DNA of 64,000 bases, from NCBI GenBank assembly GCA_023213195.1, contig CP096135.1, forward strand, positions 2,972,842 to 3,036,841, written 5' to 3'. The notes under the pieces are model-generated. The model searched no databases. It was given only the letters and a program-made list of their open reading frames with translations, and was not told the DNA's origin. Shown piece after piece: positions 9,842 through 18,911 of the stretch. Every line of letters begins with the position of its first letter. Position 1 is the stretch's first letter. This DNA is from Sphingobacteriales bacterium JAD_PAG50586_3 (lineage in GTDB: Bacteria; Bacteroidota; Bacteroidia; CAMBQF01). Position numbers and translations under genes: made by a program.

Positions 9842-10579
9842 CTATAGTTTTAATAAATCGGCCATGGTATAAATACCTTTTTTGCCTTGTAAATATTCAG
9901 CCGCCAATACAGCGCCTGTAGCAAACCCGCGGCGGTTAAAAGCCTCGTGTGTTATTACAATCCTATCGCTAGCGCTGCGGTATTCTACCATGTGCGTACC
10001 CGGTGCAGGGTCTTTACGTAATGATAGTATTGGCAAAACCTCTTCGCCAAGTAACTCCTCGGTAGGCTGATCTGCCACTTGGCTAACCCATTTTGTTTTG
10101 CGCGGGTAGTTTTCAAATAAGCCTTCGGCCAATGTAATAGCAGTTCCGCTTGGCGCATCTACCTTTTGGGTATGGTGCACTTCAAGCATCCCAACCTCAT
10201 AGCCTTCGGCATTTGCCATCAATTGTGCCAGTTTTTTATTCAACTCAAAAAATAGGTTAACTCCCAAGCTAAAGTTCGATGCATAAAACATACCCCCGGT
10301 ATGCTCTTCGCAATACTTTTTAACCTCCGGTAGTTGATTATACCAACCGGTGCTGCCAATTACTACAGGAACGCCTGCTGCAAGGCACACTTTTACGTTA
10401 TCTACTGCTGAGTGGGGCGATGTAAACTCAATGGCAACATCTACCTGCTTAAACTCTTCAGCAGTAAGTACATCCTTGTTGTCAACATCAATTTTAAAAA
10501 GGATAGTATGGCCGCGCTCTAAAGCAATTTGCTCAATCTCGCGCCCCATTTTACCGTAACCTATTAGTGCTATATTCAT
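9842..10579 (-). CDS. dapB: 4-hydroxy-tetrahydrodipicolinate reductase
   Basis: 245 residues, of usual length. It catalyses the NAD(P)H-dependent reduction step of the diaminopimelate/lysine pathway. Visible elements are the Rossmann loop LIGYGKMGREIE, the nucleotide-binding VVIGSTGWYNQ, the ASNFSLGVNLFFELN segment, and the catalytic motif EVHHTQKVDAPSGTA with the proton-donor His and the Lys. It is followed 12 nt later by lepB and preceded by a DUF5683 gene in one minus-strand operon. dapD, another gene of the same pathway, is at 17407-18223. Confidence 0.95.
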   Translation of the reverse strand: MNIALIGYGKMGREIEQIALERGHTILFKIDVDNKDVLTAEEFKQVDVAIEFTSPHSAVDNVKVCLAAGVPVVIGSTGWYNQLPEVKKYCEEHTGGMFYASNFSLGVNLFFELNKKLAQLMANAEGYEVGMLEVHHTQKVDAPSGTAITLAEGLFENYPRKTKWVSQVADQPTEELLGEEVLPILSLRKDPAPGTHMVEYRSASDRIVITHEAFNRRGFATGAVLAAEYLQGKKGIYTMADLLKL

Positions 10580-10595
10580 TATGATTATTACAGGC

Positions 10596-11279
10596 TTATT
10601 TTTTGAATTTTAGTGTAAGTGCCAAACCACCACCATAGCCGGCAAAGGTTGGTATGGCAGCGGGCTTTATATCAAGGCTTAAATCGTTACTCACGTCAAA
10701 ATCAAACAAATGGGCATCAACGTTAGCATCAATAATATTAAGCACATATACAGCCCCTAGTATTATGTACGACAAGTCCCTGTTTTTGCGGTAGAACTGT
10801 TGCAACTCGTCTAAGTTAGCCGCCGAATATTTATTTACGTAGGGGTCTATAGTGTTAGGGTCGTCATCTATACGGTCTTTCAGGGCCTGTCTAAAGTCTA
10901 TGTAATACGCCTGGTTAAAGCCAATGGCATAGCCTACGCCGGCAAAGCCAGCATAGATTATAGGCACCTTCCACCACTTGCGGTTGTATACCTGACCTAA
11001 GCCGGGCAGTATAGCCGAATAAATAGTGGCCTTTTTAGGGGAATGCTTCTTAACAGAATCTGGAGCGGCTGGAATTTTATTTATTGCAGATGTATCTGCG
11101 CCGGTTACTTTAGTTTCAGCAGGAACAACAATAGTAGTATCCTTTTTACCTCCTTTTGCCCCTTTAACATTTGATATGTTTTTGTCTGATGCTTTTTTGG
11201 TACTATCAGCCTTAGATGAGTCGGCAGGAGTTTGGGCCTGCATGGTTGCAGGCAATAGCAATGTAAGGACAACAAGCAT
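10596..11279 (-). CDS. DUF5683 family envelope protein
   Basis: About 227 residues from the ATG opening the signal peptide MLVVLTLLLPATMQAQ. An earlier start would run into parB. A low-complexity Lys/Ser/Asp linker (ADSSKADSTKKASDKN) precedes the DUF5683 core YSAILPGLGQVYNRKWWKVP, two hydrophobic segments and YIILGAVYVLNIIDANVDAHL. Function is unknown. The parB-DUF5683-dapB-lepB order fits what I recall of Bacteroidota gene order. An envelope location is inferred from the signal and hydrophobic stretches. Confidence 0.85.
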   Translation of the reverse strand: MLVVLTLLLPATMQAQTPADSSKADSTKKASDKNISNVKGAKGGKKDTTIVVPAETKVTGADTSAINKIPAAPDSVKKHSPKKATIYSAILPGLGQVYNRKWWKVPIIYAGFAGVGYAIGFNQAYYIDFRQALKDRIDDDPNTIDPYVNKYSAANLDELQQFYRKNRDLSYIILGAVYVLNIIDANVDAHLFDFDVSNDLSLDIKPAAIPTFAGYGGGLALTLKFKK

Positions 11280-11310
11280 AAAAGCCCATTGCCCTTTAAA
11301 TGCGTTTATC

Positions 11311-12186
11311 TTAGTTTGGCTTAATAAGCTCAAGTATGCGTTGGTATTCTTTATCAGAGCCAAATTTAATAACAATGCTTCCTTTACCGTTTTGTTTCTT
11401 AACGTCAACTTTAGCGTTAAAGTATGTTGCAAGGCTTTTTTGTGTCTCTTGCAAGTCTTCCGATTTTGGTTCGGCCTTAGCGCCTTTAGCCTTAGGGGTA
11501 TTCTTAGCTAAATCCTCAACCGAGCGTACCGAAAGGTCTTCGTTTATAATCTTTTTAAACAGGTCTAGCTGCTGGGCAACATCGTCTAACGCAATAAGCG
11601 GGCGGGCATGGCCCATTGTTATGCGTTTATTTACCAGAGCCGATTGAATTTCAGCAGGCAATTTCAGCAGGCGTAAAAAGTTGGTAACCGTTGCTCGGCC
11701 CTTACCTACCCTTTCGCTCAATTGCTCTTGCGTAAGGTTACACTCTTCTATCAGGCGCTGAAAGCTTAATGCTACCTCTACCGGGTTAAGGTCTTCGCGT
11801 TGGATGTTCTCCACTATAGCCATCTCCAGTACCGTCTTATCATCGGCTATGCGCACATAAGCCGGTATTTCGGTAAGTCCGGCTATTTGCGAAGCACGGA
11901 AACGGCGTTCGCCCGATATAAGCTGGTATTTATCATACCCCAGTTTACGAACGGTAACGGGCTGTATAATGCCCAATTCTTTTATAGATTGAGATAACTC
12001 TTCTAAAGCATCCTGCTCAAAACGGTTGCGGGGGTTAAAAGGGTTAGCTTCTATTTGGTCAATAGGCAATAATGCTATAGAACCAGCTACCACACCGGTA
12101 GCCGATTTGGTAGTAATATCTGTTTCAGAGTTTTGAAGCAGCGCGCTTAATCCTCTTCCCAATGCCTGTTTCTTTGGCGTGCTCAT
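11311..12186 (-). CDS. parB: Chromosome-partitioning protein ParB
   Basis: 291 residues. DNA-binding and CTP-dependent clamp protein that loads at parS and works with ParA in chromosome segregation. It opens with the ParB signature LGRGLSALL, then IEANPFNPR, the CTP-binding/arginine motif SGERRFRASQIAG, ENIQREDLNPVE and a helix-turn-helix (TQEQLSERVGKGRATVTNFL). The C-terminal ~45 residues form the dimerisation region. Its start overlaps the parA stop by one base (TAATG), so the two are coupled. No canonical parS site was found in the window. Confidence 0.95.
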   Translation of the reverse strand: MSTPKKQALGRGLSALLQNSETDITTKSATGVVAGSIALLPIDQIEANPFNPRNRFEQDALEELSQSIKELGIIQPVTVRKLGYDKYQLISGERRFRASQIAGLTEIPAYVRIADDKTVLEMAIVENIQREDLNPVEVALSFQRLIEECNLTQEQLSERVGKGRATVTNFLRLLKLPAEIQSALVNKRITMGHARPLIALDDVAQQLDLFKKIINEDLSVRSVEDLAKNTPKAKGAKAEPKSEDLQETQKSLATYFNAKVDVKKQNGKGSIVIKFGSDKEYQRILELIKPN

Positions 12187-12998
12187 TAGTTTTCTTCTAC
12201 GTTAATTATCTTATCCTCTGTAGGGATTTGAGTAAGGTTGTTCTTTTGTAAAATTTCGCGGGCCAGGTTCAGGTAGTTAATTGCCCCTGTTGAATTAATA
12301 TCATGCATTATGATAGACTGGCCGTGGCTTGGTGCTTCGCCCAAACGGGTGTTGCGTTGTATAATGGTATCAAACACCATTGTTTGGAAGTGGGTTTTAA
12401 CCTCTTCTACCACTTGGTTAGAAAGGCGTAAACGGCTGTCGAACATAGTTAGCAATATACCTTCAATTTCCAAATCAGTATTCAAACGGGTTTGAACTAT
12501 TTTAATGGTATTCAACAACTTGCCTAAACCTTCCAAAGCAAAGTACTCGCATTGTACGGGTACAATTACAGAGTCAGAAGCACATAAAGCATTTACCGTA
12601 ATAAGACCTAGCGATGGTGAGCAGTCGATAATGATAAAGTCGTACTGGTCGCGTATTTTATCCAAAGCCGCTTTCATCATCTTCTCGCGGTTTTGTAGGT
12701 TAATCATCTCAATCTCAGCCCCAACAAGGTCTATATGTGCCGGAATAAGGCTAAGGTTGGGCGTTTCGGTTTGCAATGTAGCATCGCGCGGCTCTACCTC
12801 GTTTATAATACACTCATATATGCTTGCCTTAATGTTGCGCGGGTCAAAACCAATACCCGATGTAGCATTAGCCTGTGGGTCAGCGTCTATCAAAAGAGTT
12901 TTCTTTTCTAACACGGCTAAACTGGCAGCCAGGTTAATGGCTGTAGTAGTTTTTCCTACTCCTCCTTTTTGGTTTGCTATTGCTATAATTTTTGCCAT
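12186..12998 (-). CDS. parA: Chromosome-partitioning ATPase ParA (Soj)
   Basis: 270 residues. Deviant Walker A ATPase that binds DNA nonspecifically and moves ParB-bound origins. The motif NQKGGVGKTTTAINLA holds the signature lysine; IDADPQANATSGIG and FIIIDCSPSLGLITVNA are the switch and Walker B regions. It opens the operon with parB; the upstream 138 bp is AT-rich and contains inverted AGCGAAT...AGATAAT motifs (see findings). Confidence 0.95.
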   Translation of the reverse strand: MAKIIAIANQKGGVGKTTTAINLAASLAVLEKKTLLIDADPQANATSGIGFDPRNIKASIYECIINEVEPRDATLQTETPNLSLIPAHIDLVGAEIEMINLQNREKMMKAALDKIRDQYDFIIIDCSPSLGLITVNALCASDSVIVPVQCEYFALEGLGKLLNTIKIVQTRLNTDLEIEGILLTMFDSRLRLSNQVVEEVKTHFQTMVFDTIIQRNTRLGEAPSHGQSIIMHDINSTGAINYLNLAREILQKNNLTQIPTEDKIINVEEN

Positions 12999-13136
12999 CT
13001 TCTTTATAATTAGATAATCAGCGAATTAGATAATTAGATAATACTCAATGTATATCAATTACTACCAACTAATTATTTCTGTTTATCATTCGCTTATTAT
13101 CTGATTCGCTCATTAACTTATTTAAAAATCAGCTAA

Positions 13137-13819
13137 TTATACTTCTACCGTTTTACCTATTTCAATCAATATTAGTTCCAATCCGGCGGCGGCAAATCGG
13201 CTTACCGCATCGGCATGGTCTATTACAATGTAGCCAAATGTATCGTAATGAAGGCCAACAACCTTGGTAACGCCCGCCCATTGTGCTGCACGTATTGCAT
13301 CGTCTATACCCATAGTAAAGTTGCTACCAATAGGCAACAAGGCAAATCCGGGCTTTTCAAACTCACCTATCAACTTCATGTCGTAGGTAAGGGCTGTATC
13401 GCCAGAATAGTAAAACTTACCCTCCGGGCCGGTAACAACAAAACCCATAGGGTTGCCACCGTAGCTGCCATCGGGCAAACCGCTACTGTGCTGCGCTACA
13501 GTGCATTTAACAGCTAAGTCGTCAAAACTCCATTCTCCTCCGGTATTCATAGGGTGGCAGTTCTCCAATCCCTTTTACCAAACCACTCATAAACCTCCCA
13601 ACTGCATACTATTTTAGCGCTGGTACGGCGGGCAATGGCTTCCGCATCTAAAATATGGTCAGAATGTCCATGGCTTACTAAAATATAATCTGCCTGTATG
13701 GTGTTAACATCCACAATATCTTTAGCTAAGGGGTTGCCGGTAACAAAAGGGTCAAACAGAACCTGCTTGCCGTTTATCTCCGCGCTAAAACACGAATGTC
13801 CGTAGTAAGTAATTTTCAT
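13137..13819 (-). CDS. UPF0173 metal-dependent hydrolase (metallo-beta-lactamase fold), frameshifted
   Basis: 227 residues when restored, the usual length. The metallo-beta-lactamase fold is marked by YGHSCF near the start, the zinc motif VSHGHSDHILDAEAIA, then AQHSSGLPDGSYGGNPMGFVV, YSGDTALTYDMKLI and the late VVGLHYDTFGYI. Substrate is unknown. The frame breaks near 13563-13575: one extra A in the AAAA run gives YEWFGKKGLENCHPMNTGG, which matches the family. This is a homopolymer deletion typical of the sequencing errors in this window. Confidence 0.87.
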
Positions 13820-14008
13820 CTGGATAATATAATCTTAAACCACAAAAATAAGGCTTTTGCGGGGTTATTAACAATATTACTTTTCAACATTTTACAAACG
13901 TAAACTATAGCCATAATGTTAATCTTTTTAGGGTTACTGTTGATAGGTAAACCTTTGCCAACCATTACCAATACGTTAAATTTGGGGCTTATTTAAAACC
14001 TCACCCTT

Positions 14009-14434
14009 ATGGAAAGATTGGCCGATTTACCGATTGATAAACCCTTTCAGCTATTTGCATTTTTATGCGCCGCTTTTATCGCGGTTTTATACATCCAGTC
14101 GGGTGCCGATAAAGTAATGGACCGCGAAGGCAACCTGGGTTGGTTACGCCAGCATTTTGGCAAATCTATTTTTAAAAATGTAGTGCCGGTTATGTTCTAC
14201 ACCGTAACCCTTTTAGAACTGGCCAGCGCCGTACTTAGCATTGCAGGCATGGTTCAAATCATTGTTTATCAATCAACTCACTTGGCTTTTTGGGGTGCGG
14301 CTGTTTCTGCCATAAACCTTATATGCCTGTTTACCGGCCAGCGTTTTGCTAAAGATTATGCAGGCGCAGCGGCTTTAGTGCCATATTTCATTTTGAGTAT
14401 ACTGGCTATGTTTATTTGCAAAATGGGTATCTAA
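14009..14434 (+). CDS. DoxX-like membrane protein
   Basis: 141 residues with about four hydrophobic segments (FQLFAFLCAAFIAVLYIQSG, VVPVMFYTVTLLELASAVLS, THLAFWGAAVSAINLICLF, and the C-terminal ALVPYFILSILAMFICKMG). Size, topology and the SGADKVMD segment after the first helix fit the DoxX/DoxD superfamily. Function is not established. The stop lies 48 nt before the start of the Nudix gene, so co-transcription is plausible. Confidence 0.6.
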   Translation: MERLADLPIDKPFQLFAFLCAAFIAVLYIQSGADKVMDREGNLGWLRQHFGKSIFKNVVPVMFYTVTLLELASAVLSIAGMVQIIVYQSTHLAFWGAAVSAINLICLFTGQRFAKDYAGAAALVPYFILSILAMFICKMGI

Positions 14435-14481
14435 ACCTTTTTACCCCTTTTGGTTGTTATCTCATCAAACAGAGATACCCT

Positions 14482-14934
14482 ATGCCCGTAGCTGCCGGAA
14501 TACTACTATATCGCAAAACCAATGGATACCCCGAGGTGCTTTTGGTACACCTTGGCGGCCCTTTCTTTGCCAAGAAAGACGAGGGCGCATGGACTATCCC
14601 TAAAGGGCTCGTTAATCCCGGAGAAGAGTTATTGGCTGCCGCACATCGCGAATTTACTGAAGAAACAGGCTTTTTAGCCAGCGGCCCCTCCAGACAGCTA
14701 ACACGCATAAAGCTAAAGGGCGGCAAAGAAATAAACACTTGGGCTGTAGAGGGCGATGCTGACCTTGCAGATTTTAAAAGTAACACCTTTGAACTGGAAT
14801 GGCCTCCAAAATCGGGACAGACTGGTACCTTTCCTGAAGCCGACCGTGCCGGTTGGTTTACTATTGATGAGGCTAAGAACAAGATAGTAAACGGACAACT
14901 TCCAATCCTTTATGAGTTTGAAAGCATGATATAA
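14482..14934 (+). CDS. Nudix hydrolase
   Basis: 150 residues from the ATG at 14482 (MPVAAGILLYRKTNGYPEVL); the upstream extension of the frame lacks homology and overlaps the DoxX gene. The Nudix box is complete: GLVNPGEELLAAAHREFTEETGF, with the G-x5-E-x7-RE-x2-EE-x-G pattern. The early HLGGPFFAKKDEGAWTIPKG resembles the small diadenosine-polyphosphate/NTP pyrophosphohydrolase subgroup. Exact substrate is unknown. Confidence 0.87.
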   Translation: MPVAAGILLYRKTNGYPEVLLVHLGGPFFAKKDEGAWTIPKGLVNPGEELLAAAHREFTEETGFLASGPSRQLTRIKLKGGKEINTWAVEGDADLADFKSNTFELEWPPKSGQTGTFPEADRAGWFTIDEAKNKIVNGQLPILYEFESMI

Positions 14935-14942
14935 TAAATATT

Positions 14943-15988
14943 TTACACTTTAACTCTAACAATATCAACCTCTTTATCTAATTCATCTAAACCATTTAAC
15001 CAGTTTGCAAATTGCCTTGCAAAGTATGGTGCTATCATAACACCTTTGCTACCCATGCCGTTAAAAACAGCTAATTGTGGGTGTTTGGGATGAAGCCCTA
15101 TCAATGGCCTACGGTCTGACACACTGGGCCTGATACCTGCTTGGTGACCGATTACTTTAAAGGGTAAATCAATTAAACCGGCAAGCTTGTTTTCTAAATC
15201 AATTCTCAGTTCGGGTGTAGGTTCTTCATGCTCCCAGTCCCACTCATAGGTAGAGCCTACCTTAAACTGTTTATTACCTAATGGCAGTGCAAATACTTTT
15301 CGGTTAATGATTGAATCTTCCACCAAGGCATCTACCTCAACACTTAGCATCTGGCCCTTAGTAGCTTTTAACGGCAGGTAATTGAAGTATGGGTTATTAA
15401 CAATTCCATACCCTTCAGCAAAGATTACCTTATCGGCTACTCGATTTTTATACGATACTTTACCATCAACAAAATGCATTAAGCTATAATCGAACTTATC
15501 TTCAATAAGTATTTCTTTTTCAATAAAATATGATTTAAATAAATCTAACAATGCATTAGTGTCTACCCACCCTGAGCGCTTAACTAACCCAACCCAAAAA
15601 GTGGAGGTTACTCCCTCAATAGGCGACTCGTCAATAACATCACCCAGAAAGCTTTTGTATTCCTCGTCAGCCATAAACTTGAGCCAGTTATCTCGCTCAC
15701 CTTGCGATGCAAAGTAGCGCAGGTATGGCATGGGGTAATAAAACTTACCTCCAAGCTCTTTTTCCAACTCCGGATAGTACTCTTCTAAAAAGTCGAATAA
15801 CACCTCATACTTCAGATAAGAGTGGTGCGCTTAAATACTAAGGGGTGAAATATACCGGCAGCTACCCTAGAAGAACCAGCCCCGCTATCCCTATCAATTA
15901 TAGTAACAGCATGGCCTTGTTTTAGTAATTCGTAAGCTAAAATACTTCCTGCTAACCCCTGACCAACAACTATATAACTATTCTTCAT
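14943..15988 (-). CDS. FAD-dependent amine/amino-acid oxidoreductase (DadA/glycine-oxidase-like), frameshifted
   Basis: About 348 residues when restored. The dinucleotide-binding start MKNSYIVVGQGLAGSILAYE and the GAGSSRVAAGIFHPLV segment are typical of DAO-fold oxidases. Later markers are GYGIVNNPYFNYLPLKATKG, the GSTYEWDW segment and a C-terminal RPSVSDRRPLIGLHPKHPQLAVFNGMGSKG. The frame breaks near 15822: one added G (ATC TGG AAG) gives TTLIWKYEVLFDFLEEYY. The start overlaps the stop of the upstream GT9 gene by one base, indicating coupling. Substrate unknown. Confidence 0.82.
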
Positions 15989-16956
15989 TAAACCAACGCT
16001 TCAGTTATATCAATATCATACGCGCATCTAAAATGGCCTTGGGGACAGGCTTTATACCCATGCAAACCGCAGGGGCGGCAATACAGTTCTTCCCGTATTT
16101 GCACAATTTTAGAAATATCAGACAATGGGCCAAAACCAAACTTGGGTACGGTAGAGCAAAAGAAAGCGGTAACAGGGGCATTAACTGCCGATGCCATGTG
16201 CAAAGGTGCCGAATCGTTTACATAATTCATTACCGCACCCTTTATCAATGCTGCTGATTCTAAATAACTTAGTTTGCCAGCAAGGACCACCCCACTGCCA
16301 ATTTCAGCCTGTATTTCGTTGCATAAGTCTGCATCTCCAGGTCCTCCAATAAAAGCAATAGTATATTTAGAAACCAGCAGCTTACCCAGCTTAACCCATT
16401 GTTCTTTTGGCAATTGCTTGGTAAACCATACCGATGCAGGGGCAAATACCACGTAAGGCTTCGTAAGCAATGTGGCTATCTTATCAAAATCAGCCTTGCT
16501 GGGATATAGCACCGGTCGCTGTAACGTATTGTCTGTTATATCACTAACTGTTGCTATATTCCGTTCAACTTCATGCCCTCCATCAAGTTCATGCTTTACC
16601 TTTTTGGTAAATAGAAATGATAGAGGATTCTTGTCGAAGCCTACCTTTTCTTTTCCGCCAGATAAAACCGTAAGTAAGCCCGAAGAGGCAAAACGTTGCA
16701 GATTAATTACCCTGTCGTAATTTTCAGCCCTAAGCTGTTTGGCAATTTTAAGCAACTGGCTATACTTGCCCTGCTTTTTATCCCACACAAATACCTTGCT
16801 TATAAATGGGTGGTTAGCCAACAACCCCTCGTTGCCTTTCCTCAACACAAAATGAATAACAGCATCAGGATAATACGCATGTAGCTTCTCAGCTACCGAA
16901 GTAGCCAAAATAACATCGCCGGTAAAGGCTGTTTGTATTATCAGGAATTTTTTCAT
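15988..16956 (-). CDS. Glycosyltransferase family 9 (heptosyltransferase-like)
   Basis: 322 residues. GT9 (WaaF/RfaQ-like) enzymes transfer heptose or related sugars to the lipopolysaccharide core. The start MKKFLIIQTAFTGDVILATS is the family N-terminal motif. Others are YDRVINLQRFASSGLLT, YVVFAPASVWFTKQLPKEQW, IAFIGGPGDADLC, and the donor-binding NDSAPLHMASAVNAPVTAFF. A Cys-containing tail (RPCGLHGYKACPQGHFRC) follows. It is coupled to the downstream FAD oxidoreductase. Acceptor cannot be inferred. Confidence 0.88.
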   Translation of the reverse strand: MKKFLIIQTAFTGDVILATSVAEKLHAYYPDAVIHFVLRKGNEGLLANHPFISKVFVWDKKQGKYSQLLKIAKQLRAENYDRVINLQRFASSGLLTVLSGGKEKVGFDKNPLSFLFTKKVKHELDGGHEVERNIATVSDITDNTLQRPVLYPSKADFDKIATLLTKPYVVFAPASVWFTKQLPKEQWVKLGKLLVSKYTIAFIGGPGDADLCNEIQAEIGSGVVLAGKLSYLESAALIKGAVMNYVNDSAPLHMASAVNAPVTAFFCSTVPKFGFGPLSDISKIVQIREELYCRPCGLHGYKACPQGHFRCAYDIDITEALV

Positions 16957-16980
16957 TATCCCTAAAACAGGGTTAGGAGG

Positions 16981-17328
16981 TTACTCATCAATATCATCTA
17001 TATGTAAGCTATGGTATATGCGGTGCAGCACCGGGGTAAACAACACACCTATGGATGTTAACAAGGTAACTCCGCAAAATATTGCGTAGAACGATGCGAA
17101 GATTTTACCTATATCGCTCGTAATAGGGTTCATAGGTCCCATACCGCCCAGTATCATAGATGCATTAAGCAGAGAATCAACCCACGAGTAGCCACAAGTA
17201 TAACGGTAACCCAGTATGCCTATAAGCAAAGAAAAGCCTAATAAACCCAGCATATACATACCGCTACGAAACAATCGCTTACGGTATACATTTACGGGTG
17301 CTAAGGGTTGTTTCTTATGTTCGTACAT
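16981..17328 (-). CDS. Small membrane protein resembling a two-TM potassium-channel pore with a non-canonical filter
   Basis: 115 residues. Two hydrophobic helices (SGMYMLGLLGFSLLIGILGY and IFASFYAIFCGVTLLTSIGV) flank a re-entrant-like segment, SWVDSLLNASMILGGMGPMN. The layout (outer helix, pore helix starting with W-x-D/A, loop, inner helix) matches Ion_trans_2 pores, but GGMGP stands where TVGYG would be. It is not recognised as a named family. It sits 24 nt before the GT9 start region on the same strand, but no functional link is evident. Confidence 0.6.
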   Translation of the reverse strand: MYEHKKQPLAPVNVYRKRLFRSGMYMLGLLGFSLLIGILGYRYTCGYSWVDSLLNASMILGGMGPMNPITSDIGKIFASFYAIFCGVTLLTSIGVLFTPVLHRIYHSLHIDDIDE

Positions 17329-17406
17329 ACTTATCTGAAATGTGAAATCTTAAATGTGAAAGTTAGTTTATTAAATTTCAGTTTTCAACTTTCAATTTTC
17401 AGATAA

Positions 17407-18223
17407 TTATACCGCTACATTATACTCCCTCAACGCATCGTTTAACGATGTTTTCAGGTTGGTGCTTTCTTTACGCTGGCCAATAATAAGGGCACAAGGC
17501 ACTTGGAACTCACCAGCTGGGAATTTCTTGGTATACGAACCCGGTATCACTACCGAACGCTCTGGCACATACATTTTATGCTCAACCGGCTCTGGGCCTG
17601 TTACATCTATAATCTTTGTAGATTGGGTTAGCACCACATTGGCTCCTAAAACGGCCTCCTTGCCTACCCTAACACCTTCTACCACTATACAGCGCGAACC
17701 TATAAAGCAGCCATCTTCTATAATAACCGGGGCAGCCTGTACGGGCTCTAAAACCCCGCCAATGCCAACGCCTCCGCTTAAGTGAACGTCTTTGCCAATT
17801 TGGGCGCAAGAGCCAACCGTAGCCCAGAGTATCAACCATAGTGCCACTATCTACAAACGCGCCAATGTTTACGTAGCTAGGCATCATAATAACGCCTGTG
17901 GCTAAAAACGCACCGTAACGGGCCACAGCATGCGGAACAACACGTACACCCAGTTCTTTATAACCTGTTTTCAGGCGCATTTTATCGTGGTATTCAAAAA
18001 TGCCTACCTCAATAGTTTCCATTTGGCGGATTGGGAAATACATAATTACTGCTTTCTTAACCCAATCGTTTACTTGCCAACCATCGGCTATTGGCTCTGC
18101 AACACGCAAGCGTCCTTTATCCAGTTCTTCAATAACAAACTCTATAGTTTTAACGGTATCGGTGTCTTTTAGCAACTCGCGGTTTTCCCAAGCTTGCTCT
18201 ATAATTTGCTGTACATTATTCAT
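17407..18223 (-). CDS. dapD: 2,3,4,5-tetrahydropyridine-2,6-dicarboxylate N-succinyltransferase (frameshifted)
   Basis: About 272 residues when restored. It uses succinyl-CoA in the succinylase branch of diaminopimelate/lysine synthesis. The left-handed beta-helix domain has hexapeptide repeats: GVIMMPSYVNIGAFVDSGTM, VGSCAQIGKDVHLSGGVGIG and GSRCIVVEGVRVGKEAVLGA. The N-terminal all-alpha domain begins MNNVQQIIEQAWENR. The frame breaks at 17824-17829: the plus strand reads CCAGAG where CCAGG gives the conserved VDTWATVGSC. The ATG at 18223 sits only about 6 nt after a promoter -7 box, so the mRNA may be leaderless. Confidence 0.93.
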
Positions 18224-18229
18224 CGGGTG

Positions 18230-18237
18230 CAAATATA
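18230..18237 (-). promoter_or_regulatory. -7 promoter box of dapD
   Basis: On the minus strand TATATTTG followed by CACCCG, a common Bacteroidota promoter ending. The dapD ATG begins about 6 nt downstream, which would make the transcript leaderless or nearly so. Confidence 0.5.
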
Positions 18238-18306
18238 TGATTTAGGGATAAGGGGCAAGAATAATAAATCTTTGATAATTTCGTTTTAACTAACAACGCT
18301 ACATAA

Positions 18307-18864
18307 ATGAAGTATAATCTTGTAATGTTATCTGCTTTAATAATTTCAATAAAAGCTTTGGCGCAAGTAAACTATACAAAGAATGCAACATTTGAGTTAG
18401 CTGTTGATTCTATTGAACGCAGAATTAACCAAACACGCAGGGATACTGATACTACATATTATATCCATTACACTGTTAAAAATATATCGGGCAATGCGCT
18501 GGCATATGTCACCAATTCTTGCTTTTACTACAATCACTGTACTTTAACGGTAGGCGAAACCACATTTGATGTAAATCCCCAAGGTGGATGCTACGCTAAT
18601 ACTATAACATATCATTACCTAAAGGCGGGCGAATCATTTAAACATACAGAATGGGCTACAGCAAGCAATTTTAATACGCTGGTTGGCGGTGTATTTAATA
18701 CCAGTCTGGTAATTACCCTTGTTGTAGATAATGACACAACATATAGAGTTGATGGCAACGGGTATGCTAAAAACATAGAACAACTTATTTTCAACAAGCC
18801 AGCAAAGGTTGTTGAAACATATGGGCGAAAAAAAGGCAAAAAAACAAAAGCTAAACTTGTGTAA
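18307..18864 (+). CDS. Secreted protein of unknown function
   Basis: 185 residues, not recognised. The N-terminal signal peptide MKYNLVMLSALIISIKALAQ is cleaved after a typical AQ site. The body looks like a single beta-sandwich with YYIHYTVKNISGNALAYVTN and two Cys pairs (SCFYYNHC; GGCYANT), resembling the intracellular-proteinase-inhibitor or DUF-type Ig-like folds that carry 'KNISG' strands. The C-terminus is lysine-rich (GRKKGKKTKAK). It has no T9SS signal, so it is probably periplasmic. It precedes the subtilase gene by 48 nt. Confidence 0.65.
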   Translation: MKYNLVMLSALIISIKALAQVNYTKNATFELAVDSIERRINQTRRDTDTTYYIHYTVKNISGNALAYVTNSCFYYNHCTLTVGETTFDVNPQGGCYANTITYHYLKAGESFKHTEWATASNFNTLVGGVFNTSLVITLVVDNDTTYRVDGNGYAKNIEQLIFNKPAKVVETYGRKKGKKTKAKLV

Positions 18865-18885
18865 ACAATTTAGCCTGTTATTTAT

Positions 18886-18893
18886 TAGCTTTG
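18886..18893 (+). promoter_or_regulatory. -7 promoter box of the subtilase gene
   Basis: TAGCTTTG, 18 nt upstream of the ATG at 18912. The weak upstream box was not resolved. Confidence 0.45.
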
Positions 18894-18911
18894 GAATTCT
18901 AACTCGCATCT

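Noticed and set aside
13000..13136. parS site
   Set aside because: No GTTTCACGTGAAAC-like palindrome; only AT-rich inverted motifs.
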